Assembly (NCBI GenBank): GCA_003551945.1
Contig: PUNZ01000189.1
Span: 1-29,205 of the forward strand
Source of the DNA: Halovenus sp.
GTDB taxonomy: Archaea > Halobacteriota > Halobacteria > Halobacteriales > Haloarculaceae
Length of the DNA stretch: 29,205 bases
Direction: 5' to 3'
Of the stretch, positions 16,181-24,220 are shown in pieces. The notes under the pieces were generated by a model. That model was given only the letters and a program-made list of their open reading frames with translations, was not told the origin of the DNA and did no database searches. Both the position numbers and the translations under genes were made by a program. Numbering within the stretch: position 1 is the first letter of the stretch; each line of letters opens with the position of its first letter.

Positions 16181-16645
16181 GTGCCAAGAGTTAGGTGGCT
16201 TGCGGCACCTTCCCGGTATGTGAAACTGCCACTGCTCCCAAAATGGCTCCGGTATCTGCTGGTTATAGGGGCTGGCTGTCTGATTGTGATATTCTCCGTC
16301 TATCGACTTCCGAACTGGGTCACAGAGCTTGGACCACTGGGGTTGTTCCCGATACGACAGTATCTGCATCTGATTGCCTACGCCGGATTCGCGCTGATTT
16401 TGGGCTACGCGCTAGTCGACATTCCCCGCCCAGACTGGCAGGTACTCTTGATCGTCTTCGTACTCACTTTTTTGCTGGGCCTTGGTATGGAAGCGGTTCA
16501 GGCCACGCTCCCACACAGACACGCAAGCTTGCAGGACGTGATAATGAATGCCGCCGGTGCGGCACTCGCTATCGGTATCTGGCGGGTGATTCTTCGGCGA
16601 GTTCGGCTCTACCGAATCAAGAAACTTTCTGAGCTCCCTGCGTGA
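16181..16645 (+). CDS. VanZ-like family membrane protein
   Basis: The 154 residues include four hydrophobic segments. VanZ-family features are YLHLIAYAGFAL (about 61-72, H63), E104 in GMEAVQ, and R113 followed by SLQDVIMNAAGA (D119, N123), which match the conserved H/E-Q/R-D-N pattern of the family. VanZ-like proteins are small membrane proteins of unclear biochemical role; in bacteria they are linked to glycopeptide tolerance, which is irrelevant in an archaeon with no peptidoglycan. The start is a GTG at 16181; an in-frame GTG at 16220 is equally possible. The gap before it (16017-16180) holds only the promoter of the divergent small gene. Confidence 0.78.
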   Translation: MPRVRWLAAPSRYVKLPLLPKWLRYLLVIGAGCLIVIFSVYRLPNWVTELGPLGLFPIRQYLHLIAYAGFALILGYALVDIPRPDWQVLLIVFVLTFLLGLGMEAVQATLPHRHASLQDVIMNAAGAALAIGIWRVILRRVRLYRIKKLSELPA

Positions 16646-16723
16646 GAATATACCTCGCTTTGCCTGTCCGATAGATTGAATATACGTTCTTGAGAATGTC
16701 GTGCCAAGTAGGTTATAGCCTTA

Positions 16724-17620
16724 GTGAGTGATACCGAAGAGGATGTATTGTTGGCGCAGTTCGGGCTCTCGCGGACACTGGTGCTTCAGTGGACGGCGAT
16801 TAGTTTTTTCGGCTTTGTCATCGCTCTCGTTGGGTTTCTCAGCCTGTATTACGCGGCTACGGGCGATGAGGGTGCGACCAATCTGAATCTGGGGCTTGCG
16901 GTCGATGGGGTATGGTGGTGGAGTCTAGCGCTATCATTTTTGGTGTTCATCGTGCTGATAGCAGCGGTTGCCGTTGCACACGAACTCTGTCACGGACTCG
17001 GAATCCGTGCGTTTGGTGGCGAGCCACGGTATGGCTTTGGGGTTGCCTATGTCCTAGTGCCATATGCGTTTGCAACGACGGACACACGGCTCACCAGAAA
17101 CCAGTTTCTGGTCGTCGCCCTAGCACCACTGGTTGTTTTGACGGTGCTTGGGGTTCCGGTCATGATACTGTTCGAACTTCCGTGGTTGGCCGTACCGCTC
17201 GCGCTGAACGCTTCCGGAGCAGTGGGTGACCTCTGGATGTCGCTGATCGTCCTCAGCTTTCCAGCAGGCGTGACGGTTCTTGATAACGAAACCGGCGTCC
17301 AAATATACGGCCCCTCGGGAACCGAGCGATGGGAGACAGCCCCCGCAACGGTTGTCTGGGACGTGCTAGTCGGCTTCGCCGGTGGCGTGATTCTGACAGC
17401 GCTGTTCGTGGGAATACTCGTTCCCATCGTGCTCTCGGGTACTGGAGTCGACGCACTGACCGTCGGAATTCCTGATTCGCCGTTTATCCTCTTTGAATTC
17501 GCCCGGACGAACGGCGGGTTCAGCTTCAACGTTGGCTCCGGGATTCTCATCATCGGCGCTGGGCTTGGGCTTCTGTACGGCTATCTCAGAGCGCGACAAC
17601 GAGCTACTGAGACCGTTTGA
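16724..17620 (+). CDS. DUF3267-type integral membrane zinc metalloprotease-like protein
   Basis: The 298-residue protein has about six hydrophobic segments. A zincin HExxH motif, AHELCHG with H86, E87 and H90, lies at the end of a membrane helix. D169 in ASGAVGDLWM is in the position of the third metal ligand seen in DUF3267 and site-2-protease-like proteins. The segment after it (FPAGVTVLDNETGVQIYGP) also fits this family. Expected role: intramembrane or membrane-proximal proteolysis; the substrate is unknown. The start is GTG at 16724 (VSDTEEDV); no better ATG precedes the first helix. It follows the VanZ-like gene by 78 bp on the same strand, so co-transcription is possible. Confidence 0.78.
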   Translation: MSDTEEDVLLAQFGLSRTLVLQWTAISFFGFVIALVGFLSLYYAATGDEGATNLNLGLAVDGVWWWSLALSFLVFIVLIAAVAVAHELCHGLGIRAFGGEPRYGFGVAYVLVPYAFATTDTRLTRNQFLVVALAPLVVLTVLGVPVMILFELPWLAVPLALNASGAVGDLWMSLIVLSFPAGVTVLDNETGVQIYGPSGTERWETAPATVVWDVLVGFAGGVILTALFVGILVPIVLSGTGVDALTVGIPDSPFILFEFARTNGGFSFNVGSGILIIGAGLGLLYGYLRARQRATETV

Positions 17621-17693
17621 CTCACGATTCGGTCATGCAGCAAAATTTAACTATCCAGTATGGAAAAGGAGACACTGACGAGGAAACTACCAA

Positions 17694-17924
17694 ATGGCAA
17701 CACAAACTCTCAATGAGTATCACTACGCGGGAATTGCATTGATGGGTGCTGGGGCAGCATATTTTGCGTTTAATGCCGTCTCATTCGAGGCCTTTACCGA
17801 ATTTGACTGGGACGTTGCGGCCGCAATCTTCGTTGCCGACCTGCTCGTCCTCGCGTTGTTCGTGAGCATTGGCTATCTCGCATATCGGCGAGGGAATAAG
17901 AAAATGAATCGCGCTGATAAATGA
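17694..17924 (+). CDS. Small membrane protein, two predicted transmembrane segments
   Basis: The 76-residue protein has hydrophobic segments at about 10-32 and 40-64 with a polar, acidic turn between them and a lysine/arginine-rich C-terminus (YRRGNKKMNRADK). The start is the ATG at 17694. A weak purine stretch (GAGGAAAC) lies about 8 bases upstream. Coding is likely from its membrane profile and codon pattern; family not recognised. It lies between the metalloprotease-like gene and the frameshifted membrane gene. Confidence 0.55.
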   Translation: MATQTLNEYHYAGIALMGAGAAYFAFNAVSFEAFTEFDWDVAAAIFVADLLVLALFVSIGYLAYRRGNKKMNRADK

Positions 17925-17974
17925 ATGCCTGAGTCTTGAATCTCACATAGAGCGTTGCAATCAGAATAGTTTCA

Positions 17975-18272
17975 ATGTCGGATAAAATATATAACTTAAT
18001 GATAGAGACGATTAGAAGCAGTGTTTTTCGGGAACCAGAAGGTCGAAGCAGTGGTATTTTTTGGATTGGCTTCGGGGCAATTTTCTTTGTATTTGCAGTC
18101 GTTAACCAACTCCAATTAGGACGGTCACTCAGGACACCTCTCATTCTTGGGGTCGTGTTTGTCATCGTTGGTTTTGCAGAGGTACTCCCACAAGAGAAAA
18201 AAACGGATCGCAGGTGGTCTCCGGATTGCTGCTGTCGTAGTAGGGCTCTCGCTCGTCATTTATTTCCGATAG
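17975..18272 (+). pseudogene. Small three-helix membrane protein gene interrupted by a frameshift at a 7-A run
   Basis: The reading frame from the ATG at 17975 encodes about 76 residues with two membrane segments (GIFWIGFGAIFFVFAVV and TPLILGVVFVIVGFAE) and then LPQEKK at a run of seven A (18197-18203). Continuing in the same frame gives a cysteine- and arginine-rich tail (to 18346) unlike a natural haloarchaeal protein. Moving forward one base gives RIAGGLRIAAVVVGLSLVIYFR and a stop at 18270-18272, a plausible third membrane helix with normal codon use. A six-A run would restore one continuous protein of about 98 residues. The shift could be a real mutation, phase variation, programmed slippage or a sequencing error. 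Family unknown. Confidence 0.55.
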
Positions 18273-18497
18273 TACCAGAAATTACCTCTCGCACCGTTTG
18301 GGCCCTTCTCGCAGGTACTGCTGTATACACGCTCTATCACTTTTAGCCTCTCAAAAGTTGGTGTGACTCATCCACGGAAACCCTGAGTCAGGCGTGAAGC
18401 TACTCAACGACAACTCATTTCTCTATTGGTACAGGTCTCAATTGCATCACACTGATTGACCGTCGAAGCGATGTTCGCACGCCAAGAGTAACCGACA

Positions 18498-18505
18498 GTA
18501 TAAAC
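18498..18505 (+). promoter_or_regulatory. TATA-like box for the DDxxD-motif protein gene
   Basis: AGTATAAAC lies about 32 bp upstream of the ATG at 18534, giving a predicted leader of a few nucleotides. The preceding intergenic stretch 18273-18497 otherwise holds nothing I recognise. Confidence 0.45.
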
Positions 18506-18533
18506 AGGCCGACAATCGGATATCACTACAACG

Positions 18534-19592
18534 ATGTTTCGGAGAAGTGCTGGATGGTTGGCGAAACAAGAGAGTGCGCCGACGAGTGTCCGTGCTGTCT
18601 TTGGTTATTATGCGAAAGCAGGCGTCTTTGATTACGGCAGCCTCCGCCTCAAGCGCCGTGTTGACGCCAGTATCGAGGAAATGGTCTCAAATGCGTTTGC
18701 CGATATTGAGGAAGCAATCGCCGAGGAGTTTGGCTATGGCTATGTTTCGTTTTCGTACGATACCAAACTCTTGCTTCCAGCTAACCTGACGCTTGGCTAT
18801 CTCTACCGGGAGCTCCCGGCTGAAAAGCATGCTATTGCTGATGAGATGACCCAACTTGCGGTGGAAGCACTGCTTGATGGGGATATGCGAGATGCGCTGA
18901 ACGATGACGAGTACGAAGACTTTGAGGTTGATTTTGATGCCGATGAGCGCGATAGGGAACTGATTGCTGAAATCGCACAGGAAGTCCTGCAAGCACGTGT
19001 CGAAGAGCAACTGGTTTCATATCCGGACGCTGTCAAGGATACCTACGAGTGGGCTGTGGATATCTCCGAAGCACACCAGGACCAGGATGAACAGTTTCGC
19101 TCCTATATGGACCGTGCACAGGATGGCGAGGCAGATGCCTTGACTCGTATCCGTGATGAGTATAAATTTGCTGCGTTTGATAACCAGCCTGAACTGTTTA
19201 CCGAGGATGAACTCTCGCTGCCCTATCTAAAAACGCAGTATGACCGAGTGGGGATTATCTACGATGCAATGTTGACGATGTATCGTGACTCTGGACTTCC
19301 TATCGAGTGGTCATTTCAGCGGTCGATTGTCCTCGCGATAATAGGCGCACAAATTTGGCTTGATGATGTAGACGATTATCATGATGATATGTCTGAGGGG
19401 CAGTTAACGCCCGTGACTGCTGAGTATCTCTTAACGGAGACCCAACACGCTGCACGGCAGCATGTCATCGATATCAGCTACGAGTATCTTGACCGGGCAA
19501 CCGCCGAAGCCACGGTCGCTGACTCTGCGCTCACCGGGATTGCGACAGAGTATATTCGATACGATGGGTCTCCTGCACTCCTTCCAAGCTAA
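18534..19592 (+). CDS. Unrecognised acidic protein with an aspartate-rich DDxxD-like motif
   Basis: The 352 residues are soluble, very acidic and mostly helical. I do not recognise the family. The N-terminal quarter includes FGYYAKAGVFDYGS and FGYGYVSFSYDTKLLLPANL (66-85). A highly acidic region at about 123-142 may be a loop. Near the C-terminus, GAQIWLDDVDDYHDDMSEGQLTP (271-293 region) resembles the first aspartate-rich motif of trans-prenyl synthases, with D277, D278 and D281 as DDxxD and a nearby Gly-Gln-Leu-Thr-Pro where those enzymes have RRGxPT. A second aspartate-rich motif is not evident. The gene 86 bp downstream, on the same strand, is a GGGP-synthase homologue, so an isoprenoid or lipid role is tempting. 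This is inference. Confidence 0.75.
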   Translation: MFRRSAGWLAKQESAPTSVRAVFGYYAKAGVFDYGSLRLKRRVDASIEEMVSNAFADIEEAIAEEFGYGYVSFSYDTKLLLPANLTLGYLYRELPAEKHAIADEMTQLAVEALLDGDMRDALNDDEYEDFEVDFDADERDRELIAEIAQEVLQARVEEQLVSYPDAVKDTYEWAVDISEAHQDQDEQFRSYMDRAQDGEADALTRIRDEYKFAAFDNQPELFTEDELSLPYLKTQYDRVGIIYDAMLTMYRDSGLPIEWSFQRSIVLAIIGAQIWLDDVDDYHDDMSEGQLTPVTAEYLLTETQHAARQHVIDISYEYLDRATAEATVADSALTGIATEYIRYDGSPALLPS

Positions 19593-19621
19593 CCAGGAAA
19601 ATACTGTTTTAAAAACACATT

Positions 19622-19658
19622 CGGTAGCAGTGAGAAGATATTCTTTTACGTGCTACCG
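19622..19658. repeat. Inverted repeat between the DDxxD gene and the PcrB-like gene
   Basis: CGGTAGCA (19622-19629) and TGCTACCG (19651-19658) are perfect 8-bp arms; the 21-base interior has a small inner stem (AGAA/TTCT). It starts 30 bp after the upstream stop and ends 21 bp before the downstream ATG. It could be a terminator, attenuator or operator. Confidence 0.45.
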
Positions 19659-19678
19659 GTGACGTGTCTGGTAGAGAG

Positions 19679-20953
19679 ATGTCGTTACCAGAGATTGCCA
19701 AGCGGCTTGAATCGGTCACTTCGATGGCTTCTATCTTCGGCCGAACCATCCTTGGCCTCGATACGAACCCGGTTCCAGCCGATTGGACGCACATTACGAA
19801 AGTCGACCCCGAACGAGACAAGGAGTTACCGCTTGCCTTTGCGCTGTATCTGTCTCATACGAGTGCAGTTTCCGTCGGCGGCTCACAGGATGTGACCGCG
19901 GAAAACAGTGAGGAAACGTTTGCGTTACTGGACCATGCGGATGTGCCGACCTTTCATGAACCGAGTGACTCGACCCATGTCACCGATATGACGCACAAAC
20001 ACTCGCAGTTTATTGCCGTTCCCGAGGTGCTTAACGGTGACAGCGAATCACTCGTCGGAACACTTGGCAAAGGAATCGAGTACGTTCAAGAGGAGTTCGG
20101 TCCACGGATGGTGAAAGAAAAATTTGGGTTCGACCTTGAAGCCGTGCTCGGTGATCGGGTCGGGAACTTTGCTGCTGCGTATTTGATGGCAGAGTCTGTC
20201 TTCGAGGCGTATATCATCATGAACCCCGATAGCGCCGCTGCACGAGAAGCAAACGTTACCGAGGATGATTTACTCTCTCCACAAGAGGCTAAAGAACGCG
20301 CGCTTGCAGCGGAATATCATCTCAACAGCGAAGTTATTTATCTGGAGTATTCGGGGACATTCGGCGGGCAAGAAGCAATCGAGATTCTCGAAGCCATTGA
20401 CGATGGTGTCTCGTGGTCACGAGTGTGGTACGGCGGCGGACTGGACAGCAGAAAGAATGTAACGGCAGTGCTTGACTCCGGGGCCGATGCCGTCATCGTT
20501 GGGGATGTTTTCCACGATATCGCCACGCTTGAAGCAAAGTTGGCAGAAAAAGCCGTTTCAGAGCTTGATACTGACCAGTCCTCCGAAGCGCTCCGCACGT
20601 GGGTCGAAGCCGAGGTTGCTGAGGATAATCCGGCATACCGGTATCTTTCGACGATTCCTGATGTGCCAGACCCGGAAGAGCGTGCAATTCGGTATCTGAC
20701 TGTTGGGGTCGAAATTGCCCTTGCGCTTGCTGAGCTTGCAGACGAACTTGATGAACCAGCCTCGGCAGAGCTTTCCGAAGAGCTTGCTGTTGAACCGCTT
20801 CCCGGCGAGTCGCAGTTCGTCGATGTACTTGCTGATGATGAGGCAGCCGAACTCGCCCACCTCATTGCCATAAACCTCCTTGCCCGACGCTTTAACCTTC
20901 CTGATGAGGAACCAGCGGTCACCAGCCATCTCGGTGTTGAACTCCCTGAGTGA
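19679..20953 (+). CDS. Enlarged PcrB / geranylgeranylglyceryl-phosphate synthase homologue
   Basis: PcrB-family TIM-barrel enzymes join sn-glycerol-1-phosphate to a prenyl diphosphate, the first ether bond in archaeal lipids. The 424 residues contain the family landmarks: DWTHITKVDP (35-44), AVSVGGSQDVTAEN (63-76), YLEYSGTFGG (221-230), YGGGLDS (251-257) and VGDVFHD (274-280), the last two forming the phosphate-binding region. Ordinary archaeal GGGP synthases are about 230-260 residues. Here there is an extra segment at about 135-170 and a helical acidic C-terminal extension from about 285 to 424. I chose the ATG at 19679 over a GTG at 19664. It may be a paralogue with altered prenyl donor or a regulatory role, rather than the housekeeping enzyme. 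Confidence 0.82.
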   Translation: MSLPEIAKRLESVTSMASIFGRTILGLDTNPVPADWTHITKVDPERDKELPLAFALYLSHTSAVSVGGSQDVTAENSEETFALLDHADVPTFHEPSDSTHVTDMTHKHSQFIAVPEVLNGDSESLVGTLGKGIEYVQEEFGPRMVKEKFGFDLEAVLGDRVGNFAAAYLMAESVFEAYIIMNPDSAAAREANVTEDDLLSPQEAKERALAAEYHLNSEVIYLEYSGTFGGQEAIEILEAIDDGVSWSRVWYGGGLDSRKNVTAVLDSGADAVIVGDVFHDIATLEAKLAEKAVSELDTDQSSEALRTWVEAEVAEDNPAYRYLSTIPDVPDPEERAIRYLTVGVEIALALAELADELDEPASAELSEELAVEPLPGESQFVDVLADDEAAELAHLIAINLLARRFNLPDEEPAVTSHLGVELPE

Positions 20954-21009
20954 CGGATGTGTTGGTAAGTAAACCATATCCCTAAGTCAGGAACTCCCTA
21001 ATCGTGGGT

Positions 21010-23178
21010 ATGTATCAGCGAAGGAGAACAGTCATCTCAATCTGTCTCACTTGTTTGCTTCTCGCTGTTTTTGTGCCAATGATTGCGGTTGGCGCGGCTT
21101 CAGCAGACTCCCTCTCGCCTACCGACTTGACAACCGCAGTCACACAGAACGATTCGGTCACAACAGCGGAAACCACAACTGGGTCCGATTTGTTTGCTTC
21201 AGCGCCGCTGGAGTCACAAATGGCGTCTCAGGGGGCTGGGCCCAGTATTGCACTGACACAGGATCTTTCGCTTGTTCCTGAAGACCCTGGAACGTACGAA
21301 GTGACTCACGAGTACTCACTTCCTGACAACGCGAGGTTGCTGGAGTTTACGCTTCCAGATGGGGCCTCGGTGAATGCTGTTGATGGATTTATTCAACAGG
21401 ACGAGCGGACTTACGAATGGGACAGAGACACTGCCGACCCGACAGTAACCTATCAACTGTCTGCAAACCGGTCCGCGGATGGTGAGGGGCCAATTGACGC
21501 CGCAGGCCGGTACCTGTTTGTTGATGTCGGTGACTGGGCATTAGTCTCGAAACCACGAGTCTCCCATCAGTGGGGATGGCAAGGTGAACGGGTCGGATTC
21601 AACACTGAGATGACCACTGATGAGGGTATCACAAGCGACGTCATTGCTTATCTCGGCGAATACGATAAGAATATACATGAGGCACACGACCAGGAGTTCA
21701 CGCTCGTCATCCCTGAAGCAGCCTCGCTCACAGAGGACCCAGACGACCTGTTTGACTCTGTGGGTGCTGCTTCAGATTCGCTGCGTGTCGGCGAACGCGA
21801 TGAATCAGTGTTCATGATTGCTGCACCAACTGGAACAGTCGAGTGGGGTGTTCGAGGATTACAGACTGGCCCTGCTGACCTTTGGGTTCGAGATTTTGAA
21901 CGGCTTGATGAACCAGCCAACGTGTGGTTACACGAGTACGTCCACACACGACAGGGATACACCAGCGCAACGGACTTCCGTTGGTTTACCGAAGCAACTG
22001 CAACCTACTATGCCGCATTGCTGACGTACGAACAGGACCGTATCGAGTTCGCTGACCTCGCTGGTGCACTCTCTCTTGGCGAACGACAACGGTTCAGCCA
22101 ATCCGTGTTAACGGACCCACAGAGTTGGGCATCAGCGGCAGATTATCGCCTCGGCTCGCTTGTTACAGGAGCAATTGATAAAGAGATTCGAGAGGACACT
22201 GCTGGGGAGGAATCGTTTGAAGCAGTGTTTCGACAAGCTAACGCTCACGAGGGTGTCGTAACGGCAGCAGACTTTCGAGAGATTGTGCGCCAAACCGCTT
22301 CCGAGGAGGTGGCCACACAGACAGAGACATACACAGGAACAACTGACCATCCCGTAATGTGGGACGAAACGACACACGCAGCGGTATTTGACCAGGTCCC
22401 ACCAGCTAGTATTACGTTCGCATTGGCGGATGATGTGATGGAGCCTGCCATCTCGGGACCGTACCGAGAGGGCGGGGTTGGGACAGTCCGACCAATCACG
22501 ATGGTTCCAAACGAGACGATTGCGTTTGGCATCACTGCCGAGAACTTTGGTGGGCTAGCTGGGGAGTATAACACATCATTGTTCGTCAACGAGGAGCCGC
22601 TGAGACAAGTCAGTGGAACGCTTGAACCGCAAGCGTCTGAACTGCTTGAGTTCAATCATACGGTCCGTGAGACCGGTGAAAAACGGTTCACACTCGGTGA
22701 TGTCACACTCCCTGTGAGCGTTGTTGAACCTGCGGAGGCGGCGGTAACTTCGTTTACCGCTGATAAGATGGAGGTTAGTCCTGGCGAATCAGTCACGCTC
22801 ACCGTGACCGTTGAGAATGACGCAGCCTATCCCGGAGAACGAACGCTTTCGCTCACACAGAATACTGACCCGCTAGCAGAAGAGACAGTCCGTCTTGACG
22901 GTGAGTCGATGAGTACCGTGAGCTTCAACGCAACTGTATCCGAATCGGGCACGACTGTGTTCTCACTCGGTGATGTACCCATTGAGCCAGTTATCGTAAC
23001 CGTAGATGACTCGGAAACGGAAACTGACGCTGCTGCACCGAATGATGAGTCGAACGAGAGTGCTACACCCGGTGATGAAGAGGGAAGTGGATTCGGCCTC
23101 GGTGTCGCCCTTCTCACCCTCCTGTTGGTTTCATTGTTGCTTGTGACGCGACGCGAGTCGAGTGTCGACGCGTGGTGA
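21010..23178 (+). CDS. Secreted, C-terminally anchored HExxH metalloprotease-like protein
   Basis: The 722-residue protein has a Sec signal peptide (basic MYQRRR, hydrophobic 8-28, cleavage near ASA at 30-32). A beta-rich N-terminal domain precedes a zinc site, HEYVH (H308, E309, H312), with the likely third ligand E328 in WFTEATATYY, a gluzincin-like layout. Two related domains of about 75 residues follow (about 495-575 and 585-665), resembling CARDB/COG1361-type adhesion or spacer domains. The tail is a Thr/Glu/Asp-rich linker, then GFGLGVALLTLLLVSLLLV and an RRE-containing end, like an archaeosortase-processed C-terminal anchor but with SGFG in place of PGF. Expected location: cell surface. 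The ATG at 21010 is preferred to a GTG at 21004. It may act on extracellular proteins. Confidence 0.8.
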   Translation: MYQRRRTVISICLTCLLLAVFVPMIAVGAASADSLSPTDLTTAVTQNDSVTTAETTTGSDLFASAPLESQMASQGAGPSIALTQDLSLVPEDPGTYEVTHEYSLPDNARLLEFTLPDGASVNAVDGFIQQDERTYEWDRDTADPTVTYQLSANRSADGEGPIDAAGRYLFVDVGDWALVSKPRVSHQWGWQGERVGFNTEMTTDEGITSDVIAYLGEYDKNIHEAHDQEFTLVIPEAASLTEDPDDLFDSVGAASDSLRVGERDESVFMIAAPTGTVEWGVRGLQTGPADLWVRDFERLDEPANVWLHEYVHTRQGYTSATDFRWFTEATATYYAALLTYEQDRIEFADLAGALSLGERQRFSQSVLTDPQSWASAADYRLGSLVTGAIDKEIREDTAGEESFEAVFRQANAHEGVVTAADFREIVRQTASEEVATQTETYTGTTDHPVMWDETTHAAVFDQVPPASITFALADDVMEPAISGPYREGGVGTVRPITMVPNETIAFGITAENFGGLAGEYNTSLFVNEEPLRQVSGTLEPQASELLEFNHTVRETGEKRFTLGDVTLPVSVVEPAEAAVTSFTADKMEVSPGESVTLTVTVENDAAYPGERTLSLTQNTDPLAEETVRLDGESMSTVSFNATVSESGTTVFSLGDVPIEPVIVTVDDSETETDAAAPNDESNESATPGDEEGSGFGLGVALLTLLLVSLLLVTRRESSVDAW

Positions 23179-23220
23179 CGTAACCACACTCTTTTTCGCG
23201 GCTCCCGATAACTACGGTGT

Positions 23221-23838
23221 ATGTTCGATACACGGCCAGACCGGTCCGCTGAAGTTGTTCTTGTCGGTCGTTCAAACGTCGGCAAATCGACGTTGATGCG
23301 GGAGTTTACCGGCCATTCCGTCGACACAGGGCAACGTCCTGGCGTGACCCAACGGCCAAATCACTTTGACTGGGCCAGCGAAGACTTTGTCATTACCGAC
23401 CTCCCTGGGTTTGGATTCATGCAGGGTGTCCCTGAGGAACGGCGAGAACAGATAAAAACAGATGTTGTTCAGTATATTGAGGAGTATGCACCGAATATTC
23501 TGGTTGGCGTGCTTGTGCTTGACGGGAACGCGGCGGTCGAAATTATCGACCGTCATAGCGGTCCTGAGACGATTGCACATGATATAGAGCTATTTGGGTT
23601 CTTACAGGATGTTGGGATTCCACCAGTTATCGCCGTCAACAAGATGGATAAAGTCGATGACAAGGACGGTGAACTTGATGCGATTGCAAAACGTTTCGGA
23701 TTGCACCCTCCCTGGAAACAGTGGCAGGATACAATCGCACCAATCAGCGCAAAGCGCGGCTCAATTCAACCGCTCAACGATGCTATTCGAGAACAACTAC
23801 AAGCTGCCGGCCGCGAAGACCTCTTTCAGTTCTTCTGA
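23221..23838 (+). CDS. engB: EngB (YihA)-type GTP-binding protein
   Basis: A Ras-like translational GTPase of 205 residues, normal size. G1 is GRSNVGKS (16-23), G3 is DLPG (60-63) followed by FGF, G4 is NKMD (140-143), and G5 is SAK (176-178). The VGRSNVGKSTL and DLPGFGF combination is characteristic of EngB. Bacterial EngB assists large ribosomal subunit assembly; archaeal members are presumed to have a similar role. The start is the ATG at 23221, 42 bp after the peptidase gene on the same strand, so it may share its transcript or use a promoter in the gap. No anomalies. Confidence 0.93.
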   Translation: MFDTRPDRSAEVVLVGRSNVGKSTLMREFTGHSVDTGQRPGVTQRPNHFDWASEDFVITDLPGFGFMQGVPEERREQIKTDVVQYIEEYAPNILVGVLVLDGNAAVEIIDRHSGPETIAHDIELFGFLQDVGIPPVIAVNKMDKVDDKDGELDAIAKRFGLHPPWKQWQDTIAPISAKRGSIQPLNDAIREQLQAAGREDLFQFF

Positions 23839-23893
23839 TGGAGATGGCTCTCAGTCAGAGTAGAGCTAAGGGACAGATACCTGAGTAAAAGTC

Positions 23894-24187
23894 TTAAGCG
23901 ACGTTGAATCCCTTATCACGGAGAAAGTCTTCGACACGGCCCAGATGGTTCCCCTGTAGTTCAATCTGGTCATCATCAATAGTCCCACCACAGGCGAATT
24001 TCGATTTCAAATCCGAGGAGAGACTATCCATATCGACATCGTTCGGGTCGAATCCTTCAATGATCGTTACCTCTTTTCCGTAACGGCGCTCGTCGATGCG
24101 GATTTGAATCTCCTGAGAGTCCTTTGCAACGTCCTCGCAGACACATAGCTCATCAGGCAACCCACACGTCGAGCAGACTTCCGACAT
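23894..24187 (-). CDS. Translation initiation factor aIF1 (SUI1 family)
   Basis: The 97-residue protein contains the SUI1 fold: IRIDERRYGKEVTIIEGFD (29-47), LSSDLKSKFACGGTID (56-71), and IELQGNHLGRVEDFLRDKGF (75-94). It promotes accurate start-codon selection on the small ribosomal subunit. A short N-terminal cysteine cluster (C5, C8, C15, C17) may bind zinc. The start is the ATG at 24187, with a TATA-like ATTTAG box about 30 bp upstream, predicting a near-leaderless transcript. It is convergent with engB and divergent from the phosphatase gene. Confidence 0.93.
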   Translation of the reverse strand: MSEVCSTCGLPDELCVCEDVAKDSQEIQIRIDERRYGKEVTIIEGFDPNDVDMDSLSSDLKSKFACGGTIDDDQIELQGNHLGRVEDFLRDKGFNVA

Positions 24188-24220
24188 TACAATTCGCTCG
24201 TACGAAACCTACCTACTAAA

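Noticed and set aside
18273..18497. Possible small gene in the gap before the DDxxD gene
   Set aside because: After the +1 frame stop at 18272 only the frameshifted tail to 18346 and a TATA-like box were seen; no reading frame has supporting features.
20338..20922. 194-codon minus-strand Ser/Ala-rich frame opposite the PcrB-like gene
   Set aside because: Antisense shadow of an acidic coding region; no start context or family resemblance.
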